Assembly: GCA_011009095.1 (NCBI GenBank)
Contig: VTPC01008056.1
Span: forward strand, 7,104-71,103
Source of the DNA: Ignelater luminosus
Taxonomy: Eukaryota; Arthropoda; Insecta; Coleoptera; Elateridae
Reading direction: 5' to 3'
Length of the DNA: 64,000 bases
The notes under the pieces are model-generated. The model saw nothing but the letters and a program-made list of their open reading frames with translations. It did not search any database and was not told where the DNA came from. Below, in pieces: positions 1 through 12,195 of this stretch (positions are counted from its first letter, which is position 1; each line of letters opens with the position of its first letter). The position numbers were made by a program, and so were the translations under genes.

Positions 1-3000
1 TTTTTTTTGCAACTTTCATGAATTTGTTTATTTGTAACCTATTTATAATATTTATGTCTACGAGCCGATAGTACGCTATCGTGCCACCAATCAAAAAACT
101 GTCTATCTAATCAGTTTTTTTATTGATACTACGATAGCGCACTATCTGATCGTGGACACAAGCATTGTCATATGCTTTCAAAAATTAAAAAGTCTTTGTT
201 TGTTTGTCAATGGATACAACTAGTACCTATAATTATAAGTAAATTCCGTATCACATCACAAATAATGTTGTAATACTTACAATAACTTTTTGCTTTTTAG
301 TTAGATAGACCTGAAGATGTTATTATTTGTTAAGTAACGAAACTAGTATTCTATAAATACTACAATAAGGATTAGTTGTGTAGAAAAAAGGTAGGGGGCT
401 TAGCCTCTGATAACGTAAAAATATCAAACATAAACTAAAATAGTAGACACCTTAAAGTAACAAACGTAAAAAATTTTATTCCGATATCTCACCTCGTTCT
501 TGAAATATTGAAAAAACAAGAAATCTGAAATGAAACATTGACACTCTGTATCTTTTTTTACTTATCTTGATTAGTACGCCTTTTTCCGCCAGTATTTCTT
601 TAACATAGGACATTCTAAAAGTTGTATTAAAGCTCTATCTTGAAGAAATTCTAATAATAATAAGATACGTATCTTGATCTTCAGAAAAACTGTTTGTTTA
701 TACAGAGCGTTATTGAATTCGACTTTATAAATTTAAATTGGGATGGAAAGCGACAAAAAGATTTGTAAATTTATAACAACCAAAGGCAAATTCATTTCTC
801 TTATAAGTAACAATAAGCAAAGTTTGTTAATTAAGGAATCTTGCTCAGTTGAATCATTTAATCTTGAATTAAGTTGCTTCGTCGAAGAACAGCAGACCCT
901 GTAGATATTTGCACGGACCTACATACGTCATCTGTACACAGAGTATTTATGCAATTAATAACAAAAAACACAAACGTGATCTCAATAATTAAAAATATAT
1001 TTTATGTTAAGCTTTATTAAAATTGTCAAAGACTACATCAAATAACTAAAATAATATCAAAGAGCTAAACTGAACTAACAAATACGATAAAACAACTGAA
1101 AGCTTATTTATTGACACATTAATAATAAATAGAAATAATAATAATAAAGCTTTATTACCAAGAAACGTTGTAGTTTACACAAATAAATAAATAAATATAA
1201 ATAAATATTTTATGATTATGTAGCAGTAACTCTATGCTCTTATTCTTAATACGATTCCATTGAAGAAAATGAATCATTTCAGAAACTGTACAATAACAAA
1301 TGTTTGAAATCAAACGTAATATAGAAATGTTAAGGAAAAAGTATTATGGTGGTGTTAAAAGTATTGTGTTGTCCGTTTCACTAAACTAAGGGTGAAAACT
1401 AGCACAGTTTTGTTAAAATCGATTGCCTAAACAAGATTAATTACAATATACGTTAGGTAGCTCTACCGCCAAGCGGCGGGAGAACTGTCAATCACCCTCT
1501 CTTAAAGTCGGTTCTTTTGCCGAACAGGCGGTATGGATATAATTGAAGGGACCCAGTTTTGCTGTTTCTGTAACTTATCGACCGCTTGCATTTCCTAGTG
1601 TTCTAAACTATTGGCTGTCAGTTTGGAGTTATGCAGAATTCGCGGAGCTCTAATTATGTTTTAATTTAATCCTGTCCATTTGTATGCACGCCTAAATACC
1701 ACTATCTGTTAGCGCTAAACACAACAGCTCTAACAATCCTAATTCTCATTTAACAAAAGCTTTAAAACTTTACGCAAAAAACTTTCATTAAAATCATTAT
1801 ATCTGATGTTACGCAACTTATTTCTATTATTCTTGGTTAATTGCTCTTTTATTTTATAGCTAGACATTTCTCTGTAAATAATAATTAGTTTTTAACTTCA
1901 TTTAAATGGTTTATGACGTTTTGATATTATAATAAAACGTTTAATGATTACTTAAAAATTTAGCAAAGTAATAATTAACATCGAGATGAGGCTAATATTA
2001 ATTAACTCTTCACTTTTTACCTAGCAGAAAGGAGACCGTAAAGCAGTTGACTATAAAAGGCACTAATGAAGTAATTGGAAGCGCAATTTACTCTCTCATT
2101 AGTGTCTTTCAGTATTTAAATGTTTATTGCATTGAATTTGTTATTTTCATGACAAATCGTATTATGTTTTGTTTGACTGCGAGTCTGTGCTTTGAAATTT
2201 CCTGCTAATTATAAAACAGTGAAACTATTTACGAGATGATGTGTAGAAAAGAATCTATAAAAGCTAGTACTTAATTATTATTCTTCTGATCGCACTGGGT
2301 GACAATATCATCTCGAAAAAGTAAAAATTAAGTTTGATTTTTGCAAAACCGAAACTTAGCGACAAGTTTGACGTAAATTACAACAAAAAGTAAGGTTATT
2401 ACCTATTCCTTGAAGGTTATTTTCTCACCGCCTAAGGGCTGATGAAAGATCTCGGCTGCTTTGTGTAGGTCATAGACCTCAAAGAGATAATTTTATTTTA
2501 AATAACTCCAGTTCAAATATAAACAAAAGCTATCACCATTCTATTCTATTCTAACTACCAAGTTGGTGTTGGCATTGCTGAAAATTATGACACGAAACAA
2601 CAAATTAATACCACTAGGCACCAAATTTCTTTTGTTTTAATTAAACAGGAAACAGGAAACAGGAAGGTTCTTTTCTGAAGAATAAATTAAAATAAAACTT
2701 TCTAGAATGTTGAATTATCAAAACTGAATCAATTTATCTACTTAAGAATCTAAGAATATCTACAAATCTCAATTCTGCTGTTATGTATGCAAACCAATGT
2801 GCATTAGTGAAATTTTAACGACTGCAACCAATTCATTAATAAAATAATATTACGCGATTTTTAATTTGCATTCAGGGACGCTCAGCGATTGAGATTTTAA
2901 ATAAGCGAGTTCCCCGAATAGACAGCTGACATACCACTGAAGAAAGAACTGTTGAGGATTTTGCTCAGCGTTTGTATTGTAAGCTAGTTTTAGTAGTTTT

Positions 3001-3545
3001 CTAACTTCTAATAAAGAAGAGTGCACTGTGCACGCAATATTGCGACAACTGCAGCAGCAGAGTCATTCAGGAAAGCGTTTTCTGCTGAAACCTAGCAGTG
3101 TTGCTAAGTTACAACATCGAAGTTGCTGGATTTTGATCCGCATAATAATAATTCGTAAAATCAGCAATAATAAAAAGTGATATTTCATCAAAATCCATAA
3201 TGAAATCAGAAGAAGAATTAAACGGAAAACAAAATTTAGTTGCTAAGTTTGTCTTGATTGTTTTATAATATAAGCTTCAGCTCTTCTTGGTACACCTTAT
3301 CTGCCGCACCCAACATATTAAAAGTTGATGAGGATGTTTCTATTATTGAAAAGACCCGCACAATCTGTATGAGTTTTGGTCTTTGACGAAAGTGACTAAA
3401 ACTGTGATCAATAGTCTCTAAGAATATGCAGGTTAAAAATATTTAGAGAGAGACATTCATAGGTAGAGGATGGGTTGTCGAATCGGGATGAAAATGTGGT
3501 TATTTATAGTGGTATTAGTTATCATACTGAGATGTGATGGTGCCT
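1..3545. other. AT-rich non-coding stretch
   Basis: No coding region is convincing on either strand. It contains an imperfect hairpin at 61-154 (listed separately), a short triple repeat of aggaaac near 2647-2667, and long AT-rich stretches with simple aataat and aaataa runs around 1130-1210. I see no gene, RNA gene or complete mobile element here. Confidence 0.6.
61..154. repeat. Imperfect foldback (hairpin) repeat
   Basis: Two arms of about 41 bp, at 61-101 and 112-154, are imperfect reverse complements around a loop of about 10 bp. The best-matched parts are the gatagt..cgctatcgt block and the caaaaaactg / cagttttttattg block next to the loop. This could be a small foldback/MITE relic or a chance palindrome in AT-rich DNA. 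No target-site duplication was recognised. Confidence 0.5.
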
Positions 3546-3549
3546 AAGT

Positions 3550-4076
3550 CGCTTGAAAGATACTCTCACACCACTACCAATAACTATAAGTCCTTTCTCG
3601 ATACGACAGCCCCTTTTAGGGATACAGAATACCTGTCGAAAAGCAAAGAAGTCAGTGGTATTCGAATTGCTTAGAAATTCTTCTTCTATCATCATCACTG
3701 TCAACAAACCAAGTTTTATCGTACTTTTGCACTATCACCCGTTTTCAAGATATGAGCAAAAAACACAAGAAAAACCGATTGGTGACGTTTGGATAACTTG
3801 AAAGTTGTTTCTTTATCACTACCACTACCAACAACTAAAGTCTCATGTTGATATAATATCTCGTTCCTGAGATGTAGGTTATCTGACAAAAAAAAACACG
3901 ATTGATACTGCCAGGATTGTTTGAAAGATTACCAACGACCAAAGTCCCATCTTGATACATACTCTTTTGTGTGATATAAAATATACAGAAAAAAAAGCAA
4001 AAAACGCTCAGCGGTGTTCAAATCGTTCGAAAGTCACTCTTATACTATTATCTATAACCAAAGTTTTAAAAAACAA
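3550..4076. repeat. Degenerate tandem repeat, about 120 bp, five units
   Basis: Five diverged units begin near 3550, 3666, 3796, 3917 and 4023, each marked by a ttgaaag-like start. Each continues with a pyrimidine-rich tract and a block resembling accaacaactaaagt. Several also share a tcttgata / tctcgttcctgagat-like block and an A-rich run. Unit spacing is about 107-130 bp. The two short overlapping reading frames across the first units look like by-products of the repeat, not genes. The unit resembles a decayed minisatellite; its origin is unknown to me. Confidence 0.6.
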
Positions 4077-7000
4077 AAAACATTTTAAACGATGGCAGCA
4101 AGAAAAATAGAGCCATTTTCTAACTTTGTGCCGAAGTCGGATTAGGATAATTGCCCCCCCCCCCAGGCTAATAACAATTTGGTGGAAAGGTGAATTCTAA
4201 TTCGTATTCTTTATCCGGCTTTCTCAGACTTTAGTCTAGTCAACCTATTAGATAGTAGGACTCTGCTTAGTGCTCGAGAAGACTTGATCAGTGAGTCAAA
4301 AACTAGAATCTACAACAGTTTCAGCCAATTTCATCATAAAATAGCAAAATGTTTGCAGAAAGTGGCCGATAGAGTTAGAGAGAAATCTCAGGAAAATTCA
4401 CTTGAAACGCATATCGTAATTCTGCTAGATTTCGAATATTACTAATGAAGACGTCAAATTAAACTGGAAAGATTGTGCAATACTTCTATGCATCACATTG
4501 TCGTGGTTGACTGCTGTGCTGAATCATTTATTTTTTTGTTTCTTTATCCTAATGTAATTACTAATTAGTAATTACTTATGAAAAATTAATTAGTCGTAGG
4601 ATAAACTAATAGAATAACAGTAGATAGCGAAATATTTAATTAAGTAATTTTCTAGTAATACAAAATTTTAAACGATTTACTTAGTTTTTGTAATTAATTG
4701 TTACAATAATGAAATTCAAAGTAAAAGGTTTGAATAAAACAATTGTATCGATATTTTTCTGTTAATGTCTCAACGACCACAAAAGAAAAATCAAGCCTTA
4801 ATCAAATTCATCTTTTGAGTACATGCAACAAGAATGATTTTGTAATAAATGAAATGGTTTTCGCAATTGCTCTGTTGTCGTTCCAAGAAAGATAATGCAA
4901 TAGGCATTTCTTGAAGAAAAGACAAATAATTGCTCTAATTAAATATTTCAGTAAAGACAAAGCGGAAGTGGAAGGCGTATCGGGAGATTCGTGCAGCCGA
5001 TAGATCATGGGCCGCAGGTGCGGGCCGCAGGCATTTACATAATAATACCACCGCTATTCTCCATGTTAATTGCGATCACTATTTGCAATTAAAAATAACC
5101 ACTTACTCCTACTAATTAGTACATTGATTTACCGAGGCGCTGCCAAGATTTGTAGCGCTTTTTACTGCTACACTGTTAAGCACTTTTTCCATATAAATGG
5201 TTTATCTATAAATTACTGAAATCTAATTCATGCAAAAGAAAAATTAAAAAAATAAATACAGTTGTTATTTCTTAGAACAATACATGATTTCCAATCAAAA
5301 TTTTCTAAATGCCGGCAAGTTATTATCAGGAATAATGATCGAAGATTGTCAGATCTGTATTTAACAGTGTAAGTTTGCAAGCTCAGGTGCGACGTTACAT
5401 ACATTGATTACAAAACTAATTATAACCGCTAACTTAAAAGCTAGTCTGTATATTATTATTGTTTATTTCTTCCAGGCTCACTTTAACTTATTTGTGTTAA
5501 ACTTTGCGCATACCCAAATATAAAAGGCTTTTTGCATATCGTATGTCATACTACAGTGTCTCTAGTTGAATCTAGTTTCAAACTGCATTTATAAATCTTA
5601 AGCGAATGTACAAGAAGGTCTTTAATTCTTGTTGAATTCATTAGAAAACAAATGAAGAAAATGACAAATTTCGTCACCATTAAACATTAAAGAGGGCCTG
5701 AAAATCAGAAAATTTAAATTGTTTGTTTAGAAATAGGTAAATATTCTAAAATTAGAAAATTAATTCTAACTATTTTGGCAAACCTCATTATGAAAATCTT
5801 CAGAAAACCATACGAATTTAGAAAATTGGTTCAATAAAACTGGGTATGGAAAATTATTCATATTCACAAAGCCTTTTCTTAATAATTAAAAATGCCAGTT
5901 ATTTAACTGAATTCTTTTATCATCATTATTGGTGGTGGTTTCTACGGAACGACGCGACGCTTTATCTTTCAGTTCTTTGTTGACATTAGTGTAGACGAAT
6001 CCAAACGCTACAAGAACTTTCTATATGAAAATCTTATCCATTACAATGTTTAAATGGTAAGTAATAATAAAATAAAACAGACGTGTTTCAAAAGAAACGA
6101 AGTTATTGTTGCTAAGTTGCAGATTGGGTACTTTATGTACAGAATGGGTTATCTGATTGGAGAGAGTAAACACCAACGGAAACAGCTAATGGGTATGTAA
6201 GGCTTTACTAAAAACCTTCACCCTCAAAGGCAATGCCCTTGCAATTCCACTTAAACTTAAATCAAGCAGGAGGCAAGATACTGAGAAGTACCGAAGAAGA
6301 CATTGTGTTACTGTGGTGTTACGGCTTTCAAGTTTCCTACTTATTATAATCTAACGATCAAATTGTAGGATGATCAGATACTTGATCAAAAAATGAATGT
6401 TTAGATGAAACATTTCGTATTGTTGTATTGTAAGCTGTTTATTAGTTCAAGAACTACGTACTACTGGATTACTAGACAAGTAAACAATTATGTAGTTTTT
6501 AAATTTTTATTGGGCTGTTGTTGAAACATCTCATTCGGGCTACCAAATTCAAAATTTAAAGTTGTTACGTTTCCAATATTTTTTATTAATTGATAGTAGA
6601 CAGTTGTGAAAGTTTCTGTTTCATTTGGATGAAACTCCGAAATTAGGACGTAGATATGCAATCTAAGATTTAGATGAGACTCATTTATTTATTTTGTTTT
6701 TAATGCAAAAAACTCAAATTGAGCAATGCTAAGTATAAACACACAGTTCTTTAACTAAACTGCCTTATCTTGGTATTATCAAAGCTGAATTTTAAAACTA
6801 TTGTATTAGTTACAACCTTTTTCGTAAAAACTTTTTAAATTATTATTGTAAACTCTTTTGAAGTAATGGCTTTTTGGTTTTGTGCTTTATCTCTTAAAAA
6901 TGTATCATTAAAAGTTTGTAATACCGTTGACAAATAGGAAGTTGACAATATCGACCTTTGTGATTTTAAATTGGCTATCTAAGTATTTCTAATTACGATA

Positions 7001-8149
7001 TTTGCTTGCTTGTATGTAAAATTAGTTTTCATTATATTGTAGTCGTCTTATTTATCGATTGCATAATTAAACATCCTGTTTTAAGACAGGTTGTAGAACC
7101 ATAAAGGTATGGTTATTTTACATGTAGATTAGAGGCATAAAGTGTTGCCCTTTAGCCCCAACCAAATGCACCAATGCATGAATGTAACCGTTTTAACCAT
7201 TTTTATTAATTAGGTCTTATTATTATTATGTACATATATGCTATTTGCAAGAGAAATAAGCACCCTTTAGTTGTTCAATGAAAGTTACACAAAAAGAGAA
7301 ACACCTCCAACGTACAACGTCAAAGATACAAATTAAATAAAATAATCCGCCGTTATTTATCAACAAGTCGTATTAGCACTTTTTGTAGAACATAACTAGT
7401 AGTTATGCACCTTTCTCAAACAAACATACTCAGAAATCTGACAAATCAACGTTGCTTGTATAAATCGATGCCATGGCAAAGACTCATAATTGCCAAAAAA
7501 GCTATTTTTCCTTACAAAATAATAATATTTTGATTGCAACCCTCGAGGAGATCAACTGCAGGATATAGCTAAATCCTTTAGAAAACCTTGTACTTTATGT
7601 TTTAACATTACGTTTTTTTTCTCAGGTGAGACTTTAGACATCTTATAAACTTTTTACTGTATTTACTGTGCTGTAAAAGAAATCTAAATTTTCAGTTTGG
7701 TTCAGTACAGATATTATAAATAAACTTAAACTGAAAGATAAATGCAGACGCAGTTACAGGGCAACAGGTGATTTTAACCAATTAAACAGTTTTAAACAGC
7801 TTAAATCGGAAACTAAAACTCTTATGTGCATTCAGACATTACTTTTATTGAACAAGACATCAGTGAAGATTTCAAAACTTTTTCAAATTATATATAATAA
7901 ATAGGAGAAAGAGCTCTAGTTTTCCATACCGACGGTTGATCATCATGGTAACTCGTTGCCTGATGACAGTGATATTGCATACATCAAATCCTAATCTAAA
8001 TCTTGAATTGTGTATGCTTGATACTACAACTGTTGATTACATAAATGATGAAAACAGTATCTCTACCATCCAATCTTTGAGTACTTCACGATCTCTGGAG
8101 CTGTATAACATCCCTAGCTACATAGTTAAAGTTTGCGCAGTGTTGTGCG
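4077..8149. other. Non-coding stretch with a poly-C tract and a GC-richer island
   Basis: No supported gene. A C homopolymer of about a dozen bases lies near 4150-4163. A short GC-richer segment at about 4960-5100, holding two similar gggccgcagg motifs, stands out from the AT-rich surroundings and could be conserved regulatory DNA. The rest is low-complexity AT-rich sequence with scattered short frames that have no recognisable protein features. Confidence 0.5.
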
Positions 8150-9330
8150 TGTTTCTCTGTCAGTCAGTCAAGCTGTTTGGGTCATATTTACATAATATAA
8201 TCCAAATTGAACATTGTGACTGATTTGTATCTGAAGCTGAACTGCTTAAGGCCTTTCGGGGGGTACCGCAGGGCAGTATACTTAAACCTCTTTTTTTTGT
8301 AATCTTTATTAATGATCTGACTGTCTCGGTTAAATTTTCAAAAAAGCTATTTTACGTGGATTATCTTAAGATATTTAATGTAATCCCATCGGAAGCATAT
8401 ACAAAATGATTTAGAACGAATCTTTAACTGGTCGCCCCATAATAAAATATATTTTAATATTGTTAAATGCCAATGCATGTCGTTTTTGCAGAAGGTAACT
8501 GCTATTACTTTTAATTACAACATATTATTATATATATATTACAATATTACATTAGATCGTATAAATAATTACATTAACCTGGGTATCTTCTTCGACACTG
8601 CCTTTAGATTTAGCAGTCATTATGACTGTATAATTAATTCTGCTACAAAATAACCTGACTTTTTAACTCGTACACACTAAATCATTCAATAATATTTAGA
8701 CATTATTTATACTTTATTACTCATTAGTTGGATTGAAATTAGAATACGAGGGGTTATTTGGAATCCTTTCTATGTGTCTGCGGATGGAAGCCATTCAAAA
8801 GAAATTCTTAAGATACTGCTATTCGAAGTTTTCTGAGTACCCTCTTTTTAGATATTAAATGTGTACTCTTTAGCGACTACACGGCAGCATCAATTCATTT
8901 TATTTTTGTAGCTACTTAATTTTCTTACAGATGTTCCTAACTTACTATTTAAAGTTAGCATTGTCACGCCTGACTTGCGAAAACGTAATCAGTGTATTTT
9001 GACTTACAGCTGTTCTAGAACAAATTTAATCTTCAATTCCCCTACTGCAGCAATGATTAAAACTTTTAATATTCTAAATATAGACGTGGATTTCTTTCAC
9101 CTCACGTACAATCAATTTCGTAAAACTCTCGTCGGCTCCTCTTGATATTCAGTTTGTATATATTATTTAATTACTAGGTCTAATTACTTATATAGTTAAA
9201 ATTTTAGTATTTACGGCACTTTTGTTGCCACATTCATTATTTATTTTGTGTTTCTTTTCTTATTATTTTCTGTAAATAGAACTTTCTTGTTGTTTGAAAT
9301 AAATAATAAATAATTTATTATTATTGTAAA
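8150..9330 (+). mobile_element. Non-LTR (Jockey-like) retrotransposon fragment, 3' part
   Basis: The translation shows broken pieces of a LINE reverse transcriptase. There is an SYLHN..QIEHCD stretch, then after a stop FVSEAELLKAF, then GVPQGSIL (the GVPQGS motif before the catalytic region), IFINDL, and YVDYLKIF where an active enzyme has YADD. Further on is RMEAIQKKFLRYCY, typical of the region after the polymerase in Jockey-type elements. The 3' end at about 9290-9325 is an aaataataaat-rich tail. The 5' part is missing, there are many stops and frameshifts, and the YADD box is degenerate, so this is a dead 5'-truncated copy. The 5' boundary is approximate. Clade assignment rests on motif resemblance only. 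Confidence 0.7.
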
Positions 9331-9339
9331 CACAGCGAG

Positions 9340-9503
9340 ATTGAAAAAAACATCACGGTCACCTATGGTTTTGTAGACGCCTGTCTGTTCGTAATTCAAA
9401 TTTTTTATATTATGACGTATTTAAAAATCTGCGTAGTCAAAAAGTCTCTATTAAGAACAGACGTCAATAAAACCATAGGTGACCACGATAAATTTTTTTC
9501 GAT
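9340..9503. repeat. Foldback / MITE-like inverted repeat
   Basis: The arms 9340-9395 and 9450-9503 are imperfect reverse complements sharing the block ggtcacctatggttttgt/attgacg..tctgttc..taat and an outer ttgaaaaaaa segment. They flank a spacer of about 55 bp. It lies directly after the LINE fragment tail. Size and structure fit a small non-autonomous foldback element; no coding capacity is present. Confidence 0.6.
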
Positions 9504-9639
9504 AGCATGAATAATATAAATTGCAACTACAGGGTTTTCGAGAACGAATGACGTAACTTCAAATGTAGGTGTCATGCCAAATTAATCTAAAAAGTAGTAA
9601 TTTTATATTTGAAAATAGTAACCAATGACAATGACTACC

Positions 9640-9990
9640 GTTAAAGAAAGAATTGCTTTGGGGTTTGTGGATGGTCAAATTAGAAAGACTCAGTTCACGA
9701 AAACAATATTCGCAGGTTAGAGAAATCGCCAATGTCTTGAAAGGAAAAACACCTAGTAGACCTAGAACATCCCGTAAACCAGTGGAACAATTCGATAATC
9801 ACGTATCCGCAATACAGAAATTTTTATTCCACGTCGAAACTTACAACTGGAAATTCCGAAATCAACTCTACGCGACATAATTTATTCGTTATTCAGGAAT
9901 TCGTCCGAGACTCGCTCAAGATAGACATCTGCCGCAGTATAAGCAAATTAGAATTATTAGGCCGTTTTTCTTTACGGAAAGCACTATCAA
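9640..9990 (+). pseudogene. Decayed Tc1/mariner-type transposase relic (helix-turn-helix part)
   Basis: Reading across frames gives REIANVLKGKTPSRPRTSRK and then IPRRNLQLEIPKSTLRDII. The second piece resembles the DNA-binding segment of the transposase at 30746-31831, which has IPRRSLELAIPQTSLHRIL there. A later piece, RHLPQYKQIRIIRPF, is of uncertain meaning. No catalytic region or terminal repeats were recognised, and the hAT element at 10004 follows directly. The match is short, so this is a weak call; the open frame 9653-9880 alone is not a gene. Confidence 0.3.
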
Positions 9991-10003
9991 CGGTAATAAC
10001 CAG

Positions 10004-10823
10004 CAGGGGTGAATTTAGCCATGGTCCTTATGGGCTGCAACCCAGGGCCCCGTTCAGTCAAGGGGCCCCCGGTGCGGTCAGAAAAAAATCAAAAAAACAA
10101 TTTAAACTTTGCTAGGTATGGTTGGCTAAGTTGATACTTGTCTCAGCCCTCTGCCTGCAAGAGGCAGCCTATGGTATTTTCTAGCGGGTTTGTTTGCTCT
10201 TCTCTGTTATTTAAAGTTGTGACTTTTGACTCAATTAATGAAGCCAAGTATTTGTAATCAGTCATTGATATAGACGTAGAATTCTTCAACTGCCTCAAAG
10301 TTCTTCAAATTACATAAAATTACTTTTGAAATAAACGTTTGTCCCACCAACGTGAGTCTTTTTGTTGTTTTCTTTTAGTTATCAAAATCTGATATTATTA
10401 CAATTAATACTAGTCCCTAAAAATTCTTATTATTTAATTGGAACAACTTTACAATATTATCGGAAGCAAGGAAAGGTAGTTGGGTGACACATTTAGTTTG
10501 ATACCAAAATCTCAGATAGAGATATCAACATAGCCTTACAGGATCCCCTTTAGGTATAGATGAAATCCTAAGGTCAAATTGTATGTCGCATTATGGAAGG
10601 AGATATCTTGACAAAAACCTTGAAACGCGCCGTAAAATTATGTTTCATATGAAGACTGTTATGTAATTCAATTTAGGAGCGGATTTAGTATACCCAAGTG
10701 CATCAAATAAAATAAAAATTTCTTCAATGTTTGTTGACTGTAGTTTTTCCTATTTAAAAATGGGTAAAAAACAGTTTATCAGTAAAATGGTGAATGGTCT
10801 CTAAAGCTGGTGGTCCGCCCCTG
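10004..10823. mobile_element. Non-autonomous hAT element with 8-bp target duplication
   Basis: The left end begins CAGGGGTGAATTTAG. The right end, read in reverse, begins CAGGGGCGGACCACCAG, giving imperfect terminal repeats of about 15 bp. Both ends are flanked by the same octamer, ataaccag, at 9996-10003 and 10824-10831. An 8-bp duplication with CAGGGG-type termini is characteristic of the hAT superfamily. The 820-bp body has a GC-rich segment just inside the left end (ggccccgttcag and gggggcccc-like blocks) and no transposase frame, so it is non-autonomous. It ends 87 bp before the mariner at 10911. Confidence 0.8.
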
Positions 10824-10910
10824 ATAACCAGACTTAAGCATGACGGGGACCATGTGTAATTGTCCCCAGACGCCGCACTAAGCGTAAAAGATAATACTTT
10901 AAAATGTATA

Positions 10911-12195
10911 CGAGGGCGGTTCAGTAAGTACCCGTGTTTGACGACAGAAGGCGTTCCTGAGGGAAGTTGGTGTTATCATCGTGTGCTGCCATCTATCAAA
11001 CGGCGGTATAACAAATTGCAGACTGATTGATAGGTTAGTTTGGATTTGACAGCCATTTGAGTAAGACGTGTTTCGTGATTTTAGCTAAGATGGAAAAAGA
11101 GCAGTATCGTTCGGTAATTCGCTTTCTGTTTTTGGATGGGAAAAAATGCGAGGAGATAAAAGCAAAGTTGGATGCTGTTTATGGGGACACTTCGCCATCT
11201 ATGACCACAGTTAGATATTGGTTCAACGAATTTAAACGTGGGCCAACATCCGTTTTTGATGAGGAGCGACCAGGACGCCCGGCAGACGTGGTTACCGAGG
11301 AAATCATTCAAAAAGTCCACGACATGATTCTCGCTGATCGACGAACGAAAGTGCGTGAAGTAGCAGAGGCCGTAGGTGTGTCGACCGGAACGGCAATTAT
11401 TATTTTACATGATAAGTTGGCGATGAAAAAATTGTCGGCGCGATGGATGCCGCGATTGCTAACGGTGGACAACAAGCAGATGCGGCTGTTCACTTCGAAG
11501 CAGTGTTTGGAGCAATTTAAGCGAAATCCGAAGGAGTTTTTGCGTCGAGTTGTCACAGTTGATGAAACCTGGATTCATCATTACACACCAGAAACTAAGC
11601 AACAATCAAAACAATGGATTTCTCCCGGTAAATCTGCTCCAAAGAAGGCGAAGATGGTTCCATCGGCCGGAAAGGTCATGGCGACGATTTTTTGGGATGC
11701 GAACGGCGTCATCCTCATGGATTTTTTAGAAAAAGGAAGAACGATCACTGGACAATACTACAGTGAGTTATTAGACAGCTTCGACAAAAAATTGAAGGAG
11801 ACACGGCCGCATTTGGCGAAAAAGTAGGTGCTGTTTCACCACGATAACGCACCAGCACATTCATCCGGAGTTGTCGCCGCCAAACTGCATGAATTGCGTT
11901 ATGAATTGCTGCCGCACCCCCCGTATTCACCCGATCTGGCTCCCTGCGATTTTTTCTTGTTTCCTAACATGAAGAAATGGCCCGCGGGAAAAAACTTTAG
12001 CTCAAACGAGGAAGTCATCGCCGAGATAGAGGCGTATTTTGGATAAATCCTATTTTTTGGAGGGGTTAAAAAAATGGCAGGAACGTTGGGAAAAGTGTAT
12101 ATTTCTAAAAGGAGACTATGTTGAAAAATAAAAAAAAAATTTTTGAAAAAAATTGTGTTTCATTTCTAACACGGGTACTTATTGAACCGCCCTCG
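10911..12195 (+). mobile_element. Mariner element, full length (1,285 bp)
   Basis: Terminal inverted repeats of 27 bp lie at 10911-10937 and 12169-12195 and differ at one position. Each starts cgagggcggttcagtaagta when read inwards (the right copy has one change). Both ends are flanked by TA (10909-10910 and 12196-12197), the canonical Tc1/mariner target duplication. The element contains one transposase gene in plus orientation, disrupted as described in its own entry. The overall size is normal for an autonomous mariner, so the copy is complete but inactive. Confidence 0.93.
11090..12131 (+). pseudogene. Mariner transposase, one nonsense codon and one frameshift
   Basis: The product would cut and paste the surrounding element at TA sites. 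From Met at 11090 it has the N-terminal helix-turn-helix region (residues 1-110, with VRYWFNEFKRG at 42-51), then VDETWIHHY with the first catalytic Asp near 158. A TAG at 11825-11827 (codon 246) interrupts the frame six codons before HHDNAPAH, which carries the second Asp; PPYSPDLAPCDFFLFP carries the third. The spacing is 34 residues, the D,D34D signature of mariner. A one-base shift near 12041 separates this from the C-terminal end, which is recognisable in the next frame (ERWEKCIFLKGDYVEK, stop at 12129-12131). The upstream ATG at 11057 is in frame, but family alignment favours MEKEQY at 11090. The copy is a pseudogene with otherwise well-preserved motifs. Confidence 0.9.

Noticed and set aside
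7936..8223. 95-codon plus-strand frame as a gene
   Set aside because: Its last part runs into the LINE reverse-transcriptase sequence; the rest has no features, so it is LINE relic plus chance.
9352..9492. Inverted repeat near 9.4 kb as a transcription terminator or structured RNA gene
   Set aside because: The genome is eukaryotic and the arms are long and imperfect, fitting a foldback element better.
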